Shown: positions 7,559-18,880 of the stretch, one piece after another
Layout: every line of letters begins with the position of its first letter
How positions within the stretch are numbered: the stretch's first letter is position 1
Program-made: the position numbers and the translations under genes
NCBI GenBank assembly: GCA_965201045.1
Contig: OZ241746.1
Coordinates: 2,914,001 to 2,978,000, forward strand
Source of the DNA: JAPORK01 sp026710285
GTDB lineage: Bacteria > Pseudomonadota > Gammaproteobacteria > Pseudomonadales > Endozoicomonadaceae
Direction: 5' to 3'
DNA: 64,000 nucleotides
Notes under the pieces: model-generated
Told to the model about the DNA's origin: nothing
Databases searched by the model: none
What the model saw: only the letters and a program-made list of their open reading frames with translations

Positions 7559-10500
7559 CTATGGAAAATAAATTGTTCTTGGAGGAAAATATGTCAACAG
7601 TATAGAATATAAAATTCTTCGTGGTACCGCTTCCTCAGCATGAGAAAATAATATGTTCTCAATAATATCGCATGTACTTATATAATAGGATACAGAATTA
7701 CCGTTGAAGTCATAAGTGAACCACCAGGTATCAGTTACTTTGGATATAACCTGTGTATGTCCTGCAATTGTAACAGCATGTATTTCACCGGAATTTTTAA
7801 TAACTTGTTCTAATGAAGTTATTGTTTTCTGATAAATAAATAAATCGCCTCTGTCACTTACTGTTTCCAGAAGAAGAAAAAAATTGCTCAGGTAGTTATC
7901 TGTTGCTGCTTTTAATACTTCTTCTTCAATATTTCCACTTTCGAAGAGCAATCCCGCACAGAGCAGATCTCTTTTAGCGACTAAAATACTTTGTAAAAAA
8001 GATAGATTCACAGGTCTTTTGGTTATCTTTGCTGTAGCAAGAATGCATCCGGTATCACAACGTATAAGTTCGTTTGGTGTTGCTGTAATAGCAAACCAGG
8101 CATCCTGGAGCTGATTAAAATCTAATGAATTGAAAAATAAATCATGATTTTTTTGATAAAAAATATGGGGTATCATATTTTTTAACCATAACAGAAGACC
8201 TGAAGGATACTTGTCATCCCCCTCTGTTAAAGGCAGGTAAATTCCCTTTGTTACAGGCATGTAAATCATATTCACAGATAAATCTTTTAGTTGAATTTCC
8301 GGAATGCTCATTACTGCTTTTGTCATGGATGTTGCAGAATCAGGTACAAAAAAAAGTCCCATGTCTGCAGCAGAGGTAACTGCCATCGCTGCCATTTCTA
8401 TACCTCCTATAACAGAAGCTGCGATGTTCAACCCTTTATTAGCAGGTATAGCGGCAGCAACAACTGGAACACTGCCTACAATAGTAGCACCAGCTGTTAC
8501 AGCAGACGCTGCTAGTGTACCTCCGTAAGTGTAAGCGGAGGCACCTAAAGCAGCAATAGTCAAACCAGCTGTAATCACGGTACCTGCAATATGTGCCCAC
8601 TTTGCATGCAGTGCATTAAGTCCAAAAGAACCAGCGTAGCCTAACCATTTGAATGCAGAGCCAAGCCATTGTGGCATATTGCCGGTAGGATCACTGTTCA
8701 TTATTGGGTTATTACTGCCAAAGCTATAGCCTCCTCCTGCCGGATCTTCACTGACAAAATAACGTTGCCCGGGATTATAGGTTCTATGTCCTGCACCAAG
8801 AAATTCCCAGCCGGTTGCAGGATCTATTCGTTCACCATCAAACCCCAGGAGTGTTTGCTGATACAAAGGTTTTATTACAGAATTATCATGCCAGCACATA
8901 CCATAGGGGCTGTAAATGTTGTGCTGACTAAGTTTGTATTCACTACTGTTTTTTTCTGTTTGGGTTAATGTAGCAACAACATCTCCTTTATAATTACTCT
9001 CATTATATTCATGAACAAATCCGTCAATAGTTTTTGCATTGCCCTGATAGCCGGTAATGTGAATATCCTGCTCAGGACTGATAATTTTTTCATTAATCAA
9101 CTTCTGACCACGATAGAAGAGGTAGCTGATGCCCAAAGTATTTTTTTCTGTTACTTCTTTACCTGAACTGTCATAAGTATAAGTGCTTTGTTGTCCATTT
9201 GGTCTTATTACCAGGAGAATCTGATTAAAAGCATTATAAGCAATGTGGTTACCCTCTCCGTCTATTGTCATATTTCCCATTGCATCATAATTAAAATAAT
9301 GAGTTATCGGTGAGTGATAATTCCAACTTGTGCTTATTGTTTGCAACCGCAATGGAGCTGAATTATCAGTATAACAGTAGTTTACCACTTTGCTAAGCGT
9401 CTGTTGTTGTAACGGATTTTTTAACTGTTCATATACACCAGACAGACGGTTTAACGGTGTAAAATAATAATTTTGTTCAGTAATGATAGGCGCATTTTTT
9501 AACCCGGAACCAGAAAAAGCAGTATCCCTTGGACATAATGCATTTGCAGATGTACCGCTACAACCCATCCTGACCAGATTATCCAGTGCATCATACCAGT
9601 AATGAAAAGAAGCCTGCTGATTCCCAGTTTGATAAATTTTTGCTGTAATATTATCAAGCAGATCATAATGGAAAGACCATCGGGATAACAATACATTGTT
9701 TAGTGTGTCTGTGATCGTATCTGCATGACCTAGTGGATCATAATGAACAGATCTGTGCATGCCGCTACCATATTGTATAGCACTAACACGTGAGAAGTCA
9801 TCATAGGTCACAGCAGATAGTGTTTCTTTCTTTTTGGAATAAGCTGGCTGATAAAGTACTTTTATAACTCTTCCTATCGAATCATAAACGGCTTCTGTTT
9901 TATTTTTAGAAATATCAGTAACATTCACATTACGTTGGTTATTATCATAGAACCATTGTAGCTGATAGTCAGGATAACCATGTTTTCCTGTATGAGATTG
10001 TTGTCGAATCAAGCCATCATCATCATAGGTGAAAGTCATTCTTCCGGTTTTATCTGTATGGCTGGTTATCAACAGGGTCACAGGATTATAAGTAAATTGT
10101 GACTGGAGTTTTCCATCCAGATATGTTGCTATGGGCAATCCCAAATTATTATATTTAGTTGCTACAGTATGTCCTGCAGGTGAGACTGAAGAAACAGGTT
10201 TACCATCTTCGTTATAGTTGAAAACAGTATGCAGACCATCCTCTCCTGCTTGCCATAACAATTCACCCGTTGCATTGTATTGCGCAGAAGAAAGCAGATA
10301 ATTTCCTCCTGTAGCAGGTTGTGCCCACCGCTGGATAGTATGTCCGGTCAGATCGTAAACATAGTGGATATTATCACCTACAGGATCAGTCATATCTGTT
10401 AACTGTCCCAGTGCATCATAATATTTTTTTACAATATGTCCCAGAGGATCAGTTGCTGTAATTAGTCGTCCAAAACCGTCGTACGTCATTTGAGATAAGC

Positions 10501-13138
10501 GTATTTCTGATAATTCTTTTTGTAAATACTTTCCAGCACAAATCGTTTTTAGTGATGGTAATGGATTATTGTTCGTAGGCAACACCCACTGTTTAACCGG
10601 TTTATATAAGAGATTTGATTTTACCACTGATAATGCCGAACGTTTTCCGGAACTACTTTTTTGGTAACTTACAACACATCGGTCAGCGTCATCATATAAT
10701 GTAACCGCTGTCTCTTTATCAGGAGAATGCACCTGAGTCACTCTGCCGGAATCATCGTACTCATGCGTTGTTGTTAGTGAATATAGTTTTTTTGAAGCAT
10801 CAAAAAAATAAACAGACTGAGTAGCTGAACGACCATATTGGTCATAAGTTGTTTTATTCTTTAAAATCCAGTGACCGGGCATTGCTTTTCCGTCTGGTGA
10901 AAGCGCTTCATTAAAACGCATTAATTGTCGTCCTGCTCCATCAAAAATAACTTTGTTCTGCATACCGTTAGCCGATGTAACCAGAACCTGATTTAATGCA
11001 GGTGAAACTGTATATTGATAATAACTGCTGACCGCAAAAGGAGTACCCACAGCAGTATCTGTTTGTACGGGACGATCCCAAAGATCATAGTGGTATCGGG
11101 TTATATTTTGACCTGATGCATCGACACTTTGTAATACATTGTTAGTAAACAGGCTGGTTGTTATATATGGAGATAGTCGTTTTTTGTTTGTGTTTAGTTC
11201 AGTTGCGCTCCAGGTTGTTTTACTGTAATCATCACAACTCTTAGTGTAATAATAATCCTGGATAACTGAAGAAAATTTAGCAAATGGTTGTGTATCACCA
11301 GTGAAAATAGTTTGTTTTAGTAATCCGTAAGTCAATGCATTATCTTTATCCTCATAGTAATGTCGTATTATATTTCTGTGTTGCTGACCCGCACGCTGTA
11401 TCTGATGATCCAGTACCGAAATATAACCATTTCCTAAGCGATTTGGTTGTTTACGATAATAATTACGGGTAATAACCGGTGGTGAAAGCATTGTTACTAC
11501 ATCATTCTGTGCAGGATACAATATTGTTGATTTTGTCAGATTACTGAAGAACCAACCCTTAGGAGCAGCAGGACAGGCAGCATCACCACTGACCGGACAA
11601 TAATAAATTTTTTTTGAACGACCGTAGCTGTCTGTATGTGAAATAATTCTTCCTTGCTGATCATACTGACTGGTTTCATAAGTGACAGTAGGCAAATCTG
11701 AAATGTCTTTATCTCCCCATAATCTGGTCACTACTTTTAGTGGCTGGCTATAATTAGCTGGAAGATCAGCAAAAGAAGAGTGTGCACATCCATCACGCTG
11801 ATTAGTACGACAGAAGAAGCTTTGTACCTCTGATAATTTATGCTGAGTGCGGTTACTGATTTTCTGATCATCAATTAACAGATGATATTTATTATAGGTG
11901 CGTATTTCTTGAGTAATACCATTATCTTCCAGTGTACGGTAAGTATAATTAACGGGTGCTTCAAAAAGAACATCTTTAAATGTACTTATATTTTTCTCCA
12001 GCCCTGAATTAAAACCAAGATAATTATGTTCATTATTATTTGCCTGCGTATACTGATAGTGAGTTGTTATCAGGGGTTGACCTGCCCCCGGATCAACTGT
12101 TTCTTTGGTCACTACACACAATGAAGCAGTTAACATACTTCCCGGTAAGCTGACTTTCATTTCATTATTACAATTATACCTGAATGTTTTTTTTAACCCT
12201 GTAGGATAAATGACCTGTTTGATAAGATGACCTGCATAACTAAAATGAAGACCATAACTGTTATCATCATTTTGCCGAGGAAGTGTAACAGTGTAGATTT
12301 TTCCTTTTTCTTTATTGATCAGTACCGAAACAGGTCGTCCTTCACTGTTTTTACTGATGACTTTGATGTGATTTTCCGTATAGCTGAGTATAATGCTGTG
12401 ATGTTCATCATCAGTAACGGATTTTAAAAGGTGCGTACCTTCCTGATAAGAAAAATACACAGACCATCCGTTTTGTTGTGTCAAAGATGTTTCATACCCT
12501 GCATCGTTGAGTGTCTCTCTTAAACCGTTAGCATAAGTAATGATAAGATGATTTTTATCAGTAATGATATGAATATCTTTAAGCTTGTGATATAAAGGAA
12601 ACCATTGACTATTATTTTTTTGTTGCAGATAAAGGTTTTGACCAGAAGAAGTTATAAACTGATGTGTTACTCGATTGAAGTGAGTAAGGTTCCAGTTCCA
12701 TCCATAACCCAGTTTGTCTGTATCAGCATATGCATTGCTGTTGTAATTGATTTCCAGGTCGATATTGGGACCATGTCCCCAGTTACTAAGCAGGCTACCT
12801 GCTTTAACGTGTGCACTCAGTATACCGGTGCGTGGATCAATTGCTGTTCCCCACACTTTTTTAAAATTGAAGGCATTGGACCAGGGAGTATTGATACCTG
12901 ATTCTGCTCTAATAATAGTTGAGTTACGATTTTTTTTAGCATTTGAAGCAATAAAAGCAAGAGGTTTTTTTTTAAATGACATTGGTTGATTTATATGCAA
13001 ACCAGTTTGGAATATATGCTTAATAACAGAGGTAACAGGTACAGATAAACAGAATTGCTGGAAGCAAAATAGCAATGTACAAAACATGAGTACTAACAAA
13101 ATAGATGCCAATTGTTTTTTAGTGTATTGAATATTCAT
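7559..13138 (-). CDS. RHS/YD-repeat toxin-like protein 1 (1859 aa)
   Basis: Residues about 9-30 form a hydrophobic signal or anchor segment. Residues about 85-155 (WGTAIDPRTGILSAHVKAG, GYGWNWNLTHF) match the N-terminal strand module of YD-repeat proteins. Many YD repeats follow (YDQQGR, YDGFGRL, YDALGQLTD). The shell ends with SEDPAGGGYSFGSNNPIMNS and DPTGNMP near residue 1484, the paired-Asp region that in RHS/TccC proteins releases the C-terminal cargo. Next comes a Gly/Ala-rich hydrophobic stretch (about 1490-1598), then a cargo domain of about 260 residues. Notable cargo residues are Cys1698 (CDTGCILATAKI), His1787 and His1794 (GEIHAVTIAGH) and Asp1810 (TYDFNGN). This order suggests a papain-like enzyme (inference). 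It starts 15 bases after the stop of the RHS gene upstream and is probably last in that operon. There is no clear Shine-Dalgarno; the leader CTACCCTTTTTATTATG is shared with copies 2 and 3. Confidence 0.9.
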   Translation of the reverse strand: MNIQYTKKQLASILLVLMFCTLLFCFQQFCLSVPVTSVIKHIFQTGLHINQPMSFKKKPLAFIASNAKKNRNSTIIRAESGINTPWSNAFNFKKVWGTAIDPRTGILSAHVKAGSLLSNWGHGPNIDLEINYNSNAYADTDKLGYGWNWNLTHFNRVTHQFITSSGQNLYLQQKNNSQWFPLYHKLKDIHIITDKNHLIITYANGLRETLNDAGYETSLTQQNGWSVYFSYQEGTHLLKSVTDDEHHSIILSYTENHIKVISKNSEGRPVSVLINKEKGKIYTVTLPRQNDDNSYGLHFSYAGHLIKQVIYPTGLKKTFRYNCNNEMKVSLPGSMLTASLCVVTKETVDPGAGQPLITTHYQYTQANNNEHNYLGFNSGLEKNISTFKDVLFEAPVNYTYRTLEDNGITQEIRTYNKYHLLIDDQKISNRTQHKLSEVQSFFCRTNQRDGCAHSSFADLPANYSQPLKVVTRLWGDKDISDLPTVTYETSQYDQQGRIISHTDSYGRSKKIYYCPVSGDAACPAAPKGWFFSNLTKSTILYPAQNDVVTMLSPPVITRNYYRKQPNRLGNGYISVLDHQIQRAGQQHRNIIRHYYEDKDNALTYGLLKQTIFTGDTQPFAKFSSVIQDYYYTKSCDDYSKTTWSATELNTNKKRLSPYITTSLFTNNVLQSVDASGQNITRYHYDLWDRPVQTDTAVGTPFAVSSYYQYTVSPALNQVLVTSANGMQNKVIFDGAGRQLMRFNEALSPDGKAMPGHWILKNKTTYDQYGRSATQSVYFFDASKKLYSLTTTHEYDDSGRVTQVHSPDKETAVTLYDDADRCVVSYQKSSSGKRSALSVVKSNLLYKPVKQWVLPTNNNPLPSLKTICAGKYLQKELSEIRLSQMTYDGFGRLITATDPLGHIVKKYYDALGQLTDMTDPVGDNIHYVYDLTGHTIQRWAQPATGGNYLLSSAQYNATGELLWQAGEDGLHTVFNYNEDGKPVSSVSPAGHTVATKYNNLGLPIATYLDGKLQSQFTYNPVTLLITSHTDKTGRMTFTYDDDGLIRQQSHTGKHGYPDYQLQWFYDNNQRNVNVTDISKNKTEAVYDSIGRVIKVLYQPAYSKKKETLSAVTYDDFSRVSAIQYGSGMHRSVHYDPLGHADTITDTLNNVLLSRWSFHYDLLDNITAKIYQTGNQQASFHYWYDALDNLVRMGCSGTSANALCPRDTAFSGSGLKNAPIITEQNYYFTPLNRLSGVYEQLKNPLQQQTLSKVVNYCYTDNSAPLRLQTISTSWNYHSPITHYFNYDAMGNMTIDGEGNHIAYNAFNQILLVIRPNGQQSTYTYDSSGKEVTEKNTLGISYLFYRGQKLINEKIISPEQDIHITGYQGNAKTIDGFVHEYNESNYKGDVVATLTQTEKNSSEYKLSQHNIYSPYGMCWHDNSVIKPLYQQTLLGFDGERIDPATGWEFLGAGHRTYNPGQRYFVSEDPAGGGYSFGSNNPIMNSDPTGNMPQWLGSAFKWLGYAGSFGLNALHAKWAHIAGTVITAGLTIAALGASAYTYGGTLAASAVTAGATIVGSVPVVAAAIPANKGLNIAASVIGGIEMAAMAVTSAADMGLFFVPDSATSMTKAVMSIPEIQLKDLSVNMIYMPVTKGIYLPLTEGDDKYPSGLLLWLKNMIPHIFYQKNHDLFFNSLDFNQLQDAWFAITATPNELIRCDTGCILATAKITKRPVNLSFLQSILVAKRDLLCAGLLFESGNIEEEVLKAATDNYLSNFFLLLETVSDRGDLFIYQKTITSLEQVIKNSGEIHAVTIAGHTQVISKVTDTWWFTYDFNGNSVSYYISTCDIIENILFSHAEEAVPRRILYSILLTYFPPRTIYFP

Positions 13139-13153
13139 AATAAAAAGGGTAGT

Positions 13154-16100
13154 TCACATCCAAGGTGATTTTGGTGGGATATATGTAATCTGCATAGAAT
13201 ATAAAATATTCTTTGAACCTGGTTCATCAGCATGAGAAAATAATATTCTTTCAATGGTATCAAGTGTACCTACATACCAGGATACAGTATTACCGCTGAA
13301 CTCATAAGTTGACCATATCTTGTCAGTTACTCTGGTTACAATCTGCACATGAGTTGGAATTGCAACAACATGTATCTCACCTGGGGTTTGAATAAAATTT
13401 TCTAATGATTTGGTCGTCATTTTTGAAAAATGCACCATGTCACCTTTGTCACTTAATATTCTTAAAACAAGAAAAAAGCTATTCAGGTACATGTCTATTA
13501 GAAAGCCGCGTTTTTCTCTGTTGGTATTTAATGCTATGGATAAGTATGCCTTCATTTTATCTGTCATGTAATCACTAAAATAAAATAGATTTATAGGTCT
13601 TCCAGTTATCCTTGCTGATGCGAAAATACATCCGGTATCACAGGCTATAAGTGGGTTACCATCCGATTTGAGGGCTGCCCAAATGTCGGCAAATACAGCA
13701 AAATCTTTTGTATTAATATATAAATCATTATTCTTTTTGGATATGACATCCGGCATCAGGTGCTCCAGAAGTGGTTTTAATTTGGGCAGGTGTGGATGCC
13801 AGTTGTCTGGTAAAGGTTCGTGAAGTATATTCATATACAAACCTTTAAGTTCCACTTCGGGAATGTTCATCACTACTTTTGTCATAGATTTTGCAGAATC
13901 AGGTACAAAAAAAAGACCCATGTCTGCAGCTGCGGTAACTGCCATCGCTGCCATTTCTATACCTCCTATAACAGAAGCTGCTATGTTGAGTCCTTTATTA
14001 GCAGGTATAGCGGCTGCAATAACCGGAACACTGCCTGCAATAGTAGCACCCGCTGTTACAGCAGACGCTGCTAGTGTACCTCCGTAAGTGTAAGCTGAGG
14101 CACCTAAAGTGGCAATAGTAAGACCTGCTGTAATCACGGCACCTGCAATATGTGCCCACTTTGCATGCAATGCATTAAGTCCAAAAGAACCAGCATAGCC
14201 TAACCATCTGAATGCGGTATCAATCCATTGTGGCATATTACCGGTAGGATCACTGTTCATTATTGGATTATTGCTGCCAAAGCTATAGCCTCCTCCTGCT
14301 GGATCTTCACTGACAAAATAACGTTGCCCGGGATTATAGGTTCTATGTCCTGCACCGAGAAATTGCCAGCCGGTTGCAGGATCTGTTCGTTCACCATCAA
14401 ACCCCCGGAGTGTTTGCTGATATAAAGATTTTGCCACAGAATTATCATGCCAGCACATACCATAAGGGCTGTAAATATTGCGCTGACTGAGTTTGTATTC
14501 ACTGCTGTTTTTTTCTGTTCTGGTTAATATAGCAACGACATCCCCTTTATAATTACTCTCATTATATTCATGAACAAATCCGTCAATAGTTTTTGCATTG
14601 CCCTGATAGCCGGTAATGTGAATATCCTGCTCAGGACTAATCATTTTTTCATTAATCAACTTCTGACCACGATAGAAGAGATAGCTGGTGCCCAAAATGT
14701 TTTTTTCTGTTACTTCTTTGCCTGAGCTGTCATAAGTATAAGTACTACGTTGTCCGTTTGATTTTGTTATCCGGAGAATCTGGTTAAAAGCATTATAAAC
14801 AATGTGGTTACCTTCTCCGTCTGTGGTCATATTGCCGGTTATATCATAATTGAAGTGGTGGACTACCGGTAAACGATGATTCCATGTTGTACTTATTGTT
14901 TGCAACCGCAATGGAACTGAGTTATCAGTATAACGGTAGTTTACCATTTTGCTAAGCGTCTGCTGTTGCGGATTTTGTAACTGTTCGTATACACCGGACA
15001 GACGGTTTAACGGCGTGAATTGATAATTTTGTTCAGTAATGATAGGCGCATTTTTTAACCCGGAACCAGAAAAAGCAGTATCCCTTGGACATAATGCATT
15101 TGCAGATGTGCTGCCACAGGTCATCCTGACTAGATTATCCAATGCATCATACCAGTAATAAAGGGAAGCCTGCTGGCTCTTGGTTCGATAAGTTTTTTCT
15201 GTAATATTATCAAGCAGATCATAGTGGAAAGACCATCGGGATAACAATACATTGTTTAGTGTGTCTGTGATCGTATCTGCATGACCCAGGGGATCATAGT
15301 GAACAGATCTGTGCATGCCGCTACCATATTGTATAGCACTGACACGTGAGAAGTCATCATAGGTCACAGCAGATAGTGTTTCTTTCTTTTTGGAATAAGC
15401 TGGCTGATAAAGTACTTTTATAACTCTTCCTATCGAGTCATAAACGGCTTCTGTTCTATTTTTAGAAATATCAGTAACATTCACATTACGTTGGTTATTA
15501 TCATAGAACCATTGTAGCTGATAGTCAGGATAACCATGTTTTCCTGCATGAGACTGTTGTCGAATCAAGCCATCATCATCATAGATGAAAGTCATTCTTC
15601 CGGTTTTATCTGTATGGCTGGTTATCAACAGAGTCACAGGATCATAAGTAAATTGTGACTGGAGTTTTCCATCCAGAAATGTTGCCACAGGCAGTCCTAA
15701 ATTATTATATTTGGTTGTCATAGTATGTCCTGCAGATGAGACCGAAGAAATAGGTTTACCATCTTCTCTATAGTTAAAAACAGTATGCAGACCATCCTCT
15801 CCTGCTTGCCATAACAATTCACCCGCTGCATTGTATTGCGCAGAAGAAAGCAGATAACTTCCTCCTGTAACAGGTTGTGCCCAGTTTTGGATCGTGTGTC
15901 CGCTCAGATCATAAACATAATGGATATTATCACCTACAGGATCAGTCATATCTGTTAACTGTCCCAGTGCATCATAATGTTTTTTTACAATATGTCCCAA
16001 AGGATCAGTTGCTGTAATTAGTCGTCCAAAACCATCGTACGTCATTTGAGATAAGCGTATTTCTGATAATTCTTTTTGTAAATACTTTCCAGCACAAATC

Positions 16101-18694
16101 GTTTTTAGTGATGGTAATGGATCATTGTTCGCAGGCAACACCCACTGTTTAACCGGTTTATATAAGAGATTTGATTTTACCACTGATAATGCCGAACGTT
16201 TTCCGGAACTACTTTTTTGGTAACTTACAACACATCGGTCAGCATCATCATATAATGCAACCGCTGTCTCTTTATCAGGAGAATGCACCTGAGTCACTCT
16301 GCCGGAATCATCGTACTCATGCGTTGTTGTTAGTGAATATAGTTTTTTTGAAGCATCAAAAAAATAGACAGACTGAGTAGCTGAACGACCATATTGATCA
16401 TAAGTTGTTTTATTCTTTAAAATCCAGTGACCGGGCATTGCTTTTCCGTCTGGTGAAAGCGCTTCATTAAAATGCATTAATTGTCGTCCTGCTCCATCAA
16501 AAATAACTTTGTTCTGCATACCATTGGCAGCTATGACCATAACCTGGTTTAGTACAGGCGATATCGTATACTGATAATGGTTGCTGGCTGCAAAAGGAGT
16601 ACCCACAGCAGTATCTGTTTGTATGGGGCGATCCCAAAGATCATAGTGGTATCGAGTTATATTTTGACCTGATGCATCGACACTTTGTAATACATTGTTA
16701 GTAAACAGGCTGGTTGTTATATATGGAGATAGCCGTTTTTTATTTGTGTTTAGTTCAGTTGCACTCCAGGTTGTTTTACTGTAATCATCACGACTCTTAG
16801 TGTAATAATAGTCATGAATAATTGAAGAAAATTGAGTGAATGGTTGTGTATCACCAGTGAAAATAGTTTGTTTTAGTAATCCGTAAGTCAATGCATTATC
16901 TTTATCCTCATAGTAATGTCGTATTATATTTCTGTATTGCTGACCCGCACGCTGTATCTGATGATCCAGTACCGAAATATAACCATTTCCTAAGCGGTTT
17001 GGTTGTTTACGATAATAATTACGGGTAATAACCGGTGCTGAAAGCATTGTTACTACATCATTCTGTGCAGGATACAATATTGTTGATTCTGTCAGATTAC
17101 TGAAGAACCAACCCTTAGGAACAGCAGGACAGGCAGCATCACCACTGACCGGACAATAATAAATTTTTGTTGAGCGACCGTAGCTGTCTGTATGTGAAAT
17201 AACTCTTCCCTGCTGATCATATTGACTGGTTTCAGAAGTGACAGCAGGCAAATCTGAAATATCTTCATCTCCCCATAATCTGGTCACTACTTTTAGTGAC
17301 TGGCTATAAGTAGCTGGAAGATCAGCAAAAGAAGAGTGTGCACATCCATCATGCTGATCAGTACGACAGAAGAAGCTTTGTACCTCTGATAATTTATGCT
17401 GAGTTCGGTTACTAATTTTTTGGTCATCAATTAACAGGTGATATTTATTATAAGTGCGTATTTCCTGAGTAATACCATTATCTTCCAGTGTACGGTAAGT
17501 ATAATTAACGGGGGCTTCAAAAAGAATATCTTTAAATGTACTTATATTTTTCTCCAGCCCTGAATTAAAACCAAGATAATTATGTTCATTATTATTTGCC
17601 TGCGTATACTGATAGTGAGTTGTTATCAGGGGTTGCCCGGCACCCGGATCAACGATCTCTTTGGTCACTACACACAATGAAGAAAGTAACGTACTTCCCG
17701 GTAAGCTTACTCTCATTTCATTATTACAATTATATCTGAATGTCTTTTTTAAACCTGTAGGATAAATGATCTGTGTGATAAGGTGACCTGCATAACTAAA
17801 ATAAAGACCATAACTGTTATCTTCATTTTGCAGAGGAAGTGTAACCGTGTAGATTTTTCCTTTTTCTTTATTGATCAGTACCGAAACAGGTTGTCCTTCA
17901 CTGTTTTTACTGATGACTTTGATGTGATTTTCCGTATAGCTGAGTATAATGCTGTGATGTTCATCATCAGTAACGGATTTTAAAAGGTGCGTACCTTCCT
18001 GATAAGAAAAATATACGGACCATCCGTTTTGTTGTGTCAAAGATGTTTCATACCCTGCATCGTTGAGCGTCTCTTTTAAACCGTTAGCATAAGTAATGAT
18101 AAGATGATTTTTATCAGTAAAGATATGAATATCTTTAAGCTTGTGATATAAAGGAAACCATCGATTATTATTTTTTTGTTGTAGATAAAAGTTTTGACCA
18201 GAAGACGTTGTAAGCTGATGTGTTACCGGATTAAAGTGAGTAAGGTTCCAGCTCCATCCATAGCCCAGTTTATCTGTATCAGCATGTGCATTGCTGCTGT
18301 AATTGATTTCCAGATCGATATTGGGACCGTGTCCCCAGTTACTAAGCAGGCTACCTGCTTTAACGTGTGCACTCAGTATACCGGTGCGCGGGTCAATTGC
18401 TGTTCCCCACACTTTTTTAAAATTAAAGGCATTGGACCAGGGAGTATTGATACCTGATTCTGCTGTAATAATAGTTGAGTTACGATTTTTTTTAATATTT
18501 GAAGTAGTAAAAGCAAGGTGATTTTTTTTTAATAATATTGGTGGGTTTATATGTAAACCAGTTTGGAATATATGTTTAATAACAGAAACGCCGGGTACAG
18601 ATAAACAGAATTGCTGGAAGCAAAATAGTAATATATAAAACATGAGTACTAACAGAGTAAATGCCAGTTGTTTTTTAGCGTATTGAATATTCAT
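13154..18694 (-). CDS. RHS/YD-repeat toxin-like protein 2 (1846 aa)
   Basis: Same architecture as the copy downstream of it: hydrophobic N-terminus (LAFTLLVLMFYILLFCFQQF), YD-repeat shell to DPTGNMP near residue 1484, hydrophobic stretch, cargo. The cargo is of the same broad subtype as copy 1 but closer to copy 3: ELKGLYMNILHEPLPDNWHP, Cys1689 in ACDTGCIFASARI, His1775 and His1782 in GEIHVVAIPTH, and Glu1798 in TYEFSGN where copy 1 has Asp. The shell is a mosaic. Residues around 130-165 (NPVTHQLTTSSGQNFY) differ from copies 1 and 3, which are alike there, while the block around QLQWFYDNNQRNVNV is shared with copy 1 only. Its stop lies 15 bases before the next start, so translation may be coupled. 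Confidence 0.9.
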   Translation of the reverse strand: MNIQYAKKQLAFTLLVLMFYILLFCFQQFCLSVPGVSVIKHIFQTGLHINPPILLKKNHLAFTTSNIKKNRNSTIITAESGINTPWSNAFNFKKVWGTAIDPRTGILSAHVKAGSLLSNWGHGPNIDLEINYSSNAHADTDKLGYGWSWNLTHFNPVTHQLTTSSGQNFYLQQKNNNRWFPLYHKLKDIHIFTDKNHLIITYANGLKETLNDAGYETSLTQQNGWSVYFSYQEGTHLLKSVTDDEHHSIILSYTENHIKVISKNSEGQPVSVLINKEKGKIYTVTLPLQNEDNSYGLYFSYAGHLITQIIYPTGLKKTFRYNCNNEMRVSLPGSTLLSSLCVVTKEIVDPGAGQPLITTHYQYTQANNNEHNYLGFNSGLEKNISTFKDILFEAPVNYTYRTLEDNGITQEIRTYNKYHLLIDDQKISNRTQHKLSEVQSFFCRTDQHDGCAHSSFADLPATYSQSLKVVTRLWGDEDISDLPAVTSETSQYDQQGRVISHTDSYGRSTKIYYCPVSGDAACPAVPKGWFFSNLTESTILYPAQNDVVTMLSAPVITRNYYRKQPNRLGNGYISVLDHQIQRAGQQYRNIIRHYYEDKDNALTYGLLKQTIFTGDTQPFTQFSSIIHDYYYTKSRDDYSKTTWSATELNTNKKRLSPYITTSLFTNNVLQSVDASGQNITRYHYDLWDRPIQTDTAVGTPFAASNHYQYTISPVLNQVMVIAANGMQNKVIFDGAGRQLMHFNEALSPDGKAMPGHWILKNKTTYDQYGRSATQSVYFFDASKKLYSLTTTHEYDDSGRVTQVHSPDKETAVALYDDADRCVVSYQKSSSGKRSALSVVKSNLLYKPVKQWVLPANNDPLPSLKTICAGKYLQKELSEIRLSQMTYDGFGRLITATDPLGHIVKKHYDALGQLTDMTDPVGDNIHYVYDLSGHTIQNWAQPVTGGSYLLSSAQYNAAGELLWQAGEDGLHTVFNYREDGKPISSVSSAGHTMTTKYNNLGLPVATFLDGKLQSQFTYDPVTLLITSHTDKTGRMTFIYDDDGLIRQQSHAGKHGYPDYQLQWFYDNNQRNVNVTDISKNRTEAVYDSIGRVIKVLYQPAYSKKKETLSAVTYDDFSRVSAIQYGSGMHRSVHYDPLGHADTITDTLNNVLLSRWSFHYDLLDNITEKTYRTKSQQASLYYWYDALDNLVRMTCGSTSANALCPRDTAFSGSGLKNAPIITEQNYQFTPLNRLSGVYEQLQNPQQQTLSKMVNYRYTDNSVPLRLQTISTTWNHRLPVVHHFNYDITGNMTTDGEGNHIVYNAFNQILRITKSNGQRSTYTYDSSGKEVTEKNILGTSYLFYRGQKLINEKMISPEQDIHITGYQGNAKTIDGFVHEYNESNYKGDVVAILTRTEKNSSEYKLSQRNIYSPYGMCWHDNSVAKSLYQQTLRGFDGERTDPATGWQFLGAGHRTYNPGQRYFVSEDPAGGGYSFGSNNPIMNSDPTGNMPQWIDTAFRWLGYAGSFGLNALHAKWAHIAGAVITAGLTIATLGASAYTYGGTLAASAVTAGATIAGSVPVIAAAIPANKGLNIAASVIGGIEMAAMAVTAAADMGLFFVPDSAKSMTKVVMNIPEVELKGLYMNILHEPLPDNWHPHLPKLKPLLEHLMPDVISKKNNDLYINTKDFAVFADIWAALKSDGNPLIACDTGCIFASARITGRPINLFYFSDYMTDKMKAYLSIALNTNREKRGFLIDMYLNSFFLVLRILSDKGDMVHFSKMTTKSLENFIQTPGEIHVVAIPTHVQIVTRVTDKIWSTYEFSGNTVSWYVGTLDTIERILFSHADEPGSKNILYSMQITYIPPKSPWM

Positions 18695-18880
18695 AATAAA
18701 GAGGGTAGCTGATACCCAAATCGTTTTTTATAAAAGTATGATCTTGCCCTGCACAGACCTCAAACCGGAGGTGATATACAGAAAAGCAAACTGATTTTTT
18801 ATTACTCCTCTCTTTTACATATCAAATATCACAGGCAGTACAGAATAAGTTCAGATTATCTGATTGTATTTCAAAGTTGT
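18695..18880. other. Spacer between RHS 3 and RHS 2
   Basis: At 186 bp this is the longest gap inside either RHS cluster. It is AT-rich with no gene. Its length would allow a separate promoter for copies 2 and 1, but I see no convincing -35/-10 pair or factor-independent terminator. Confidence 0.35.
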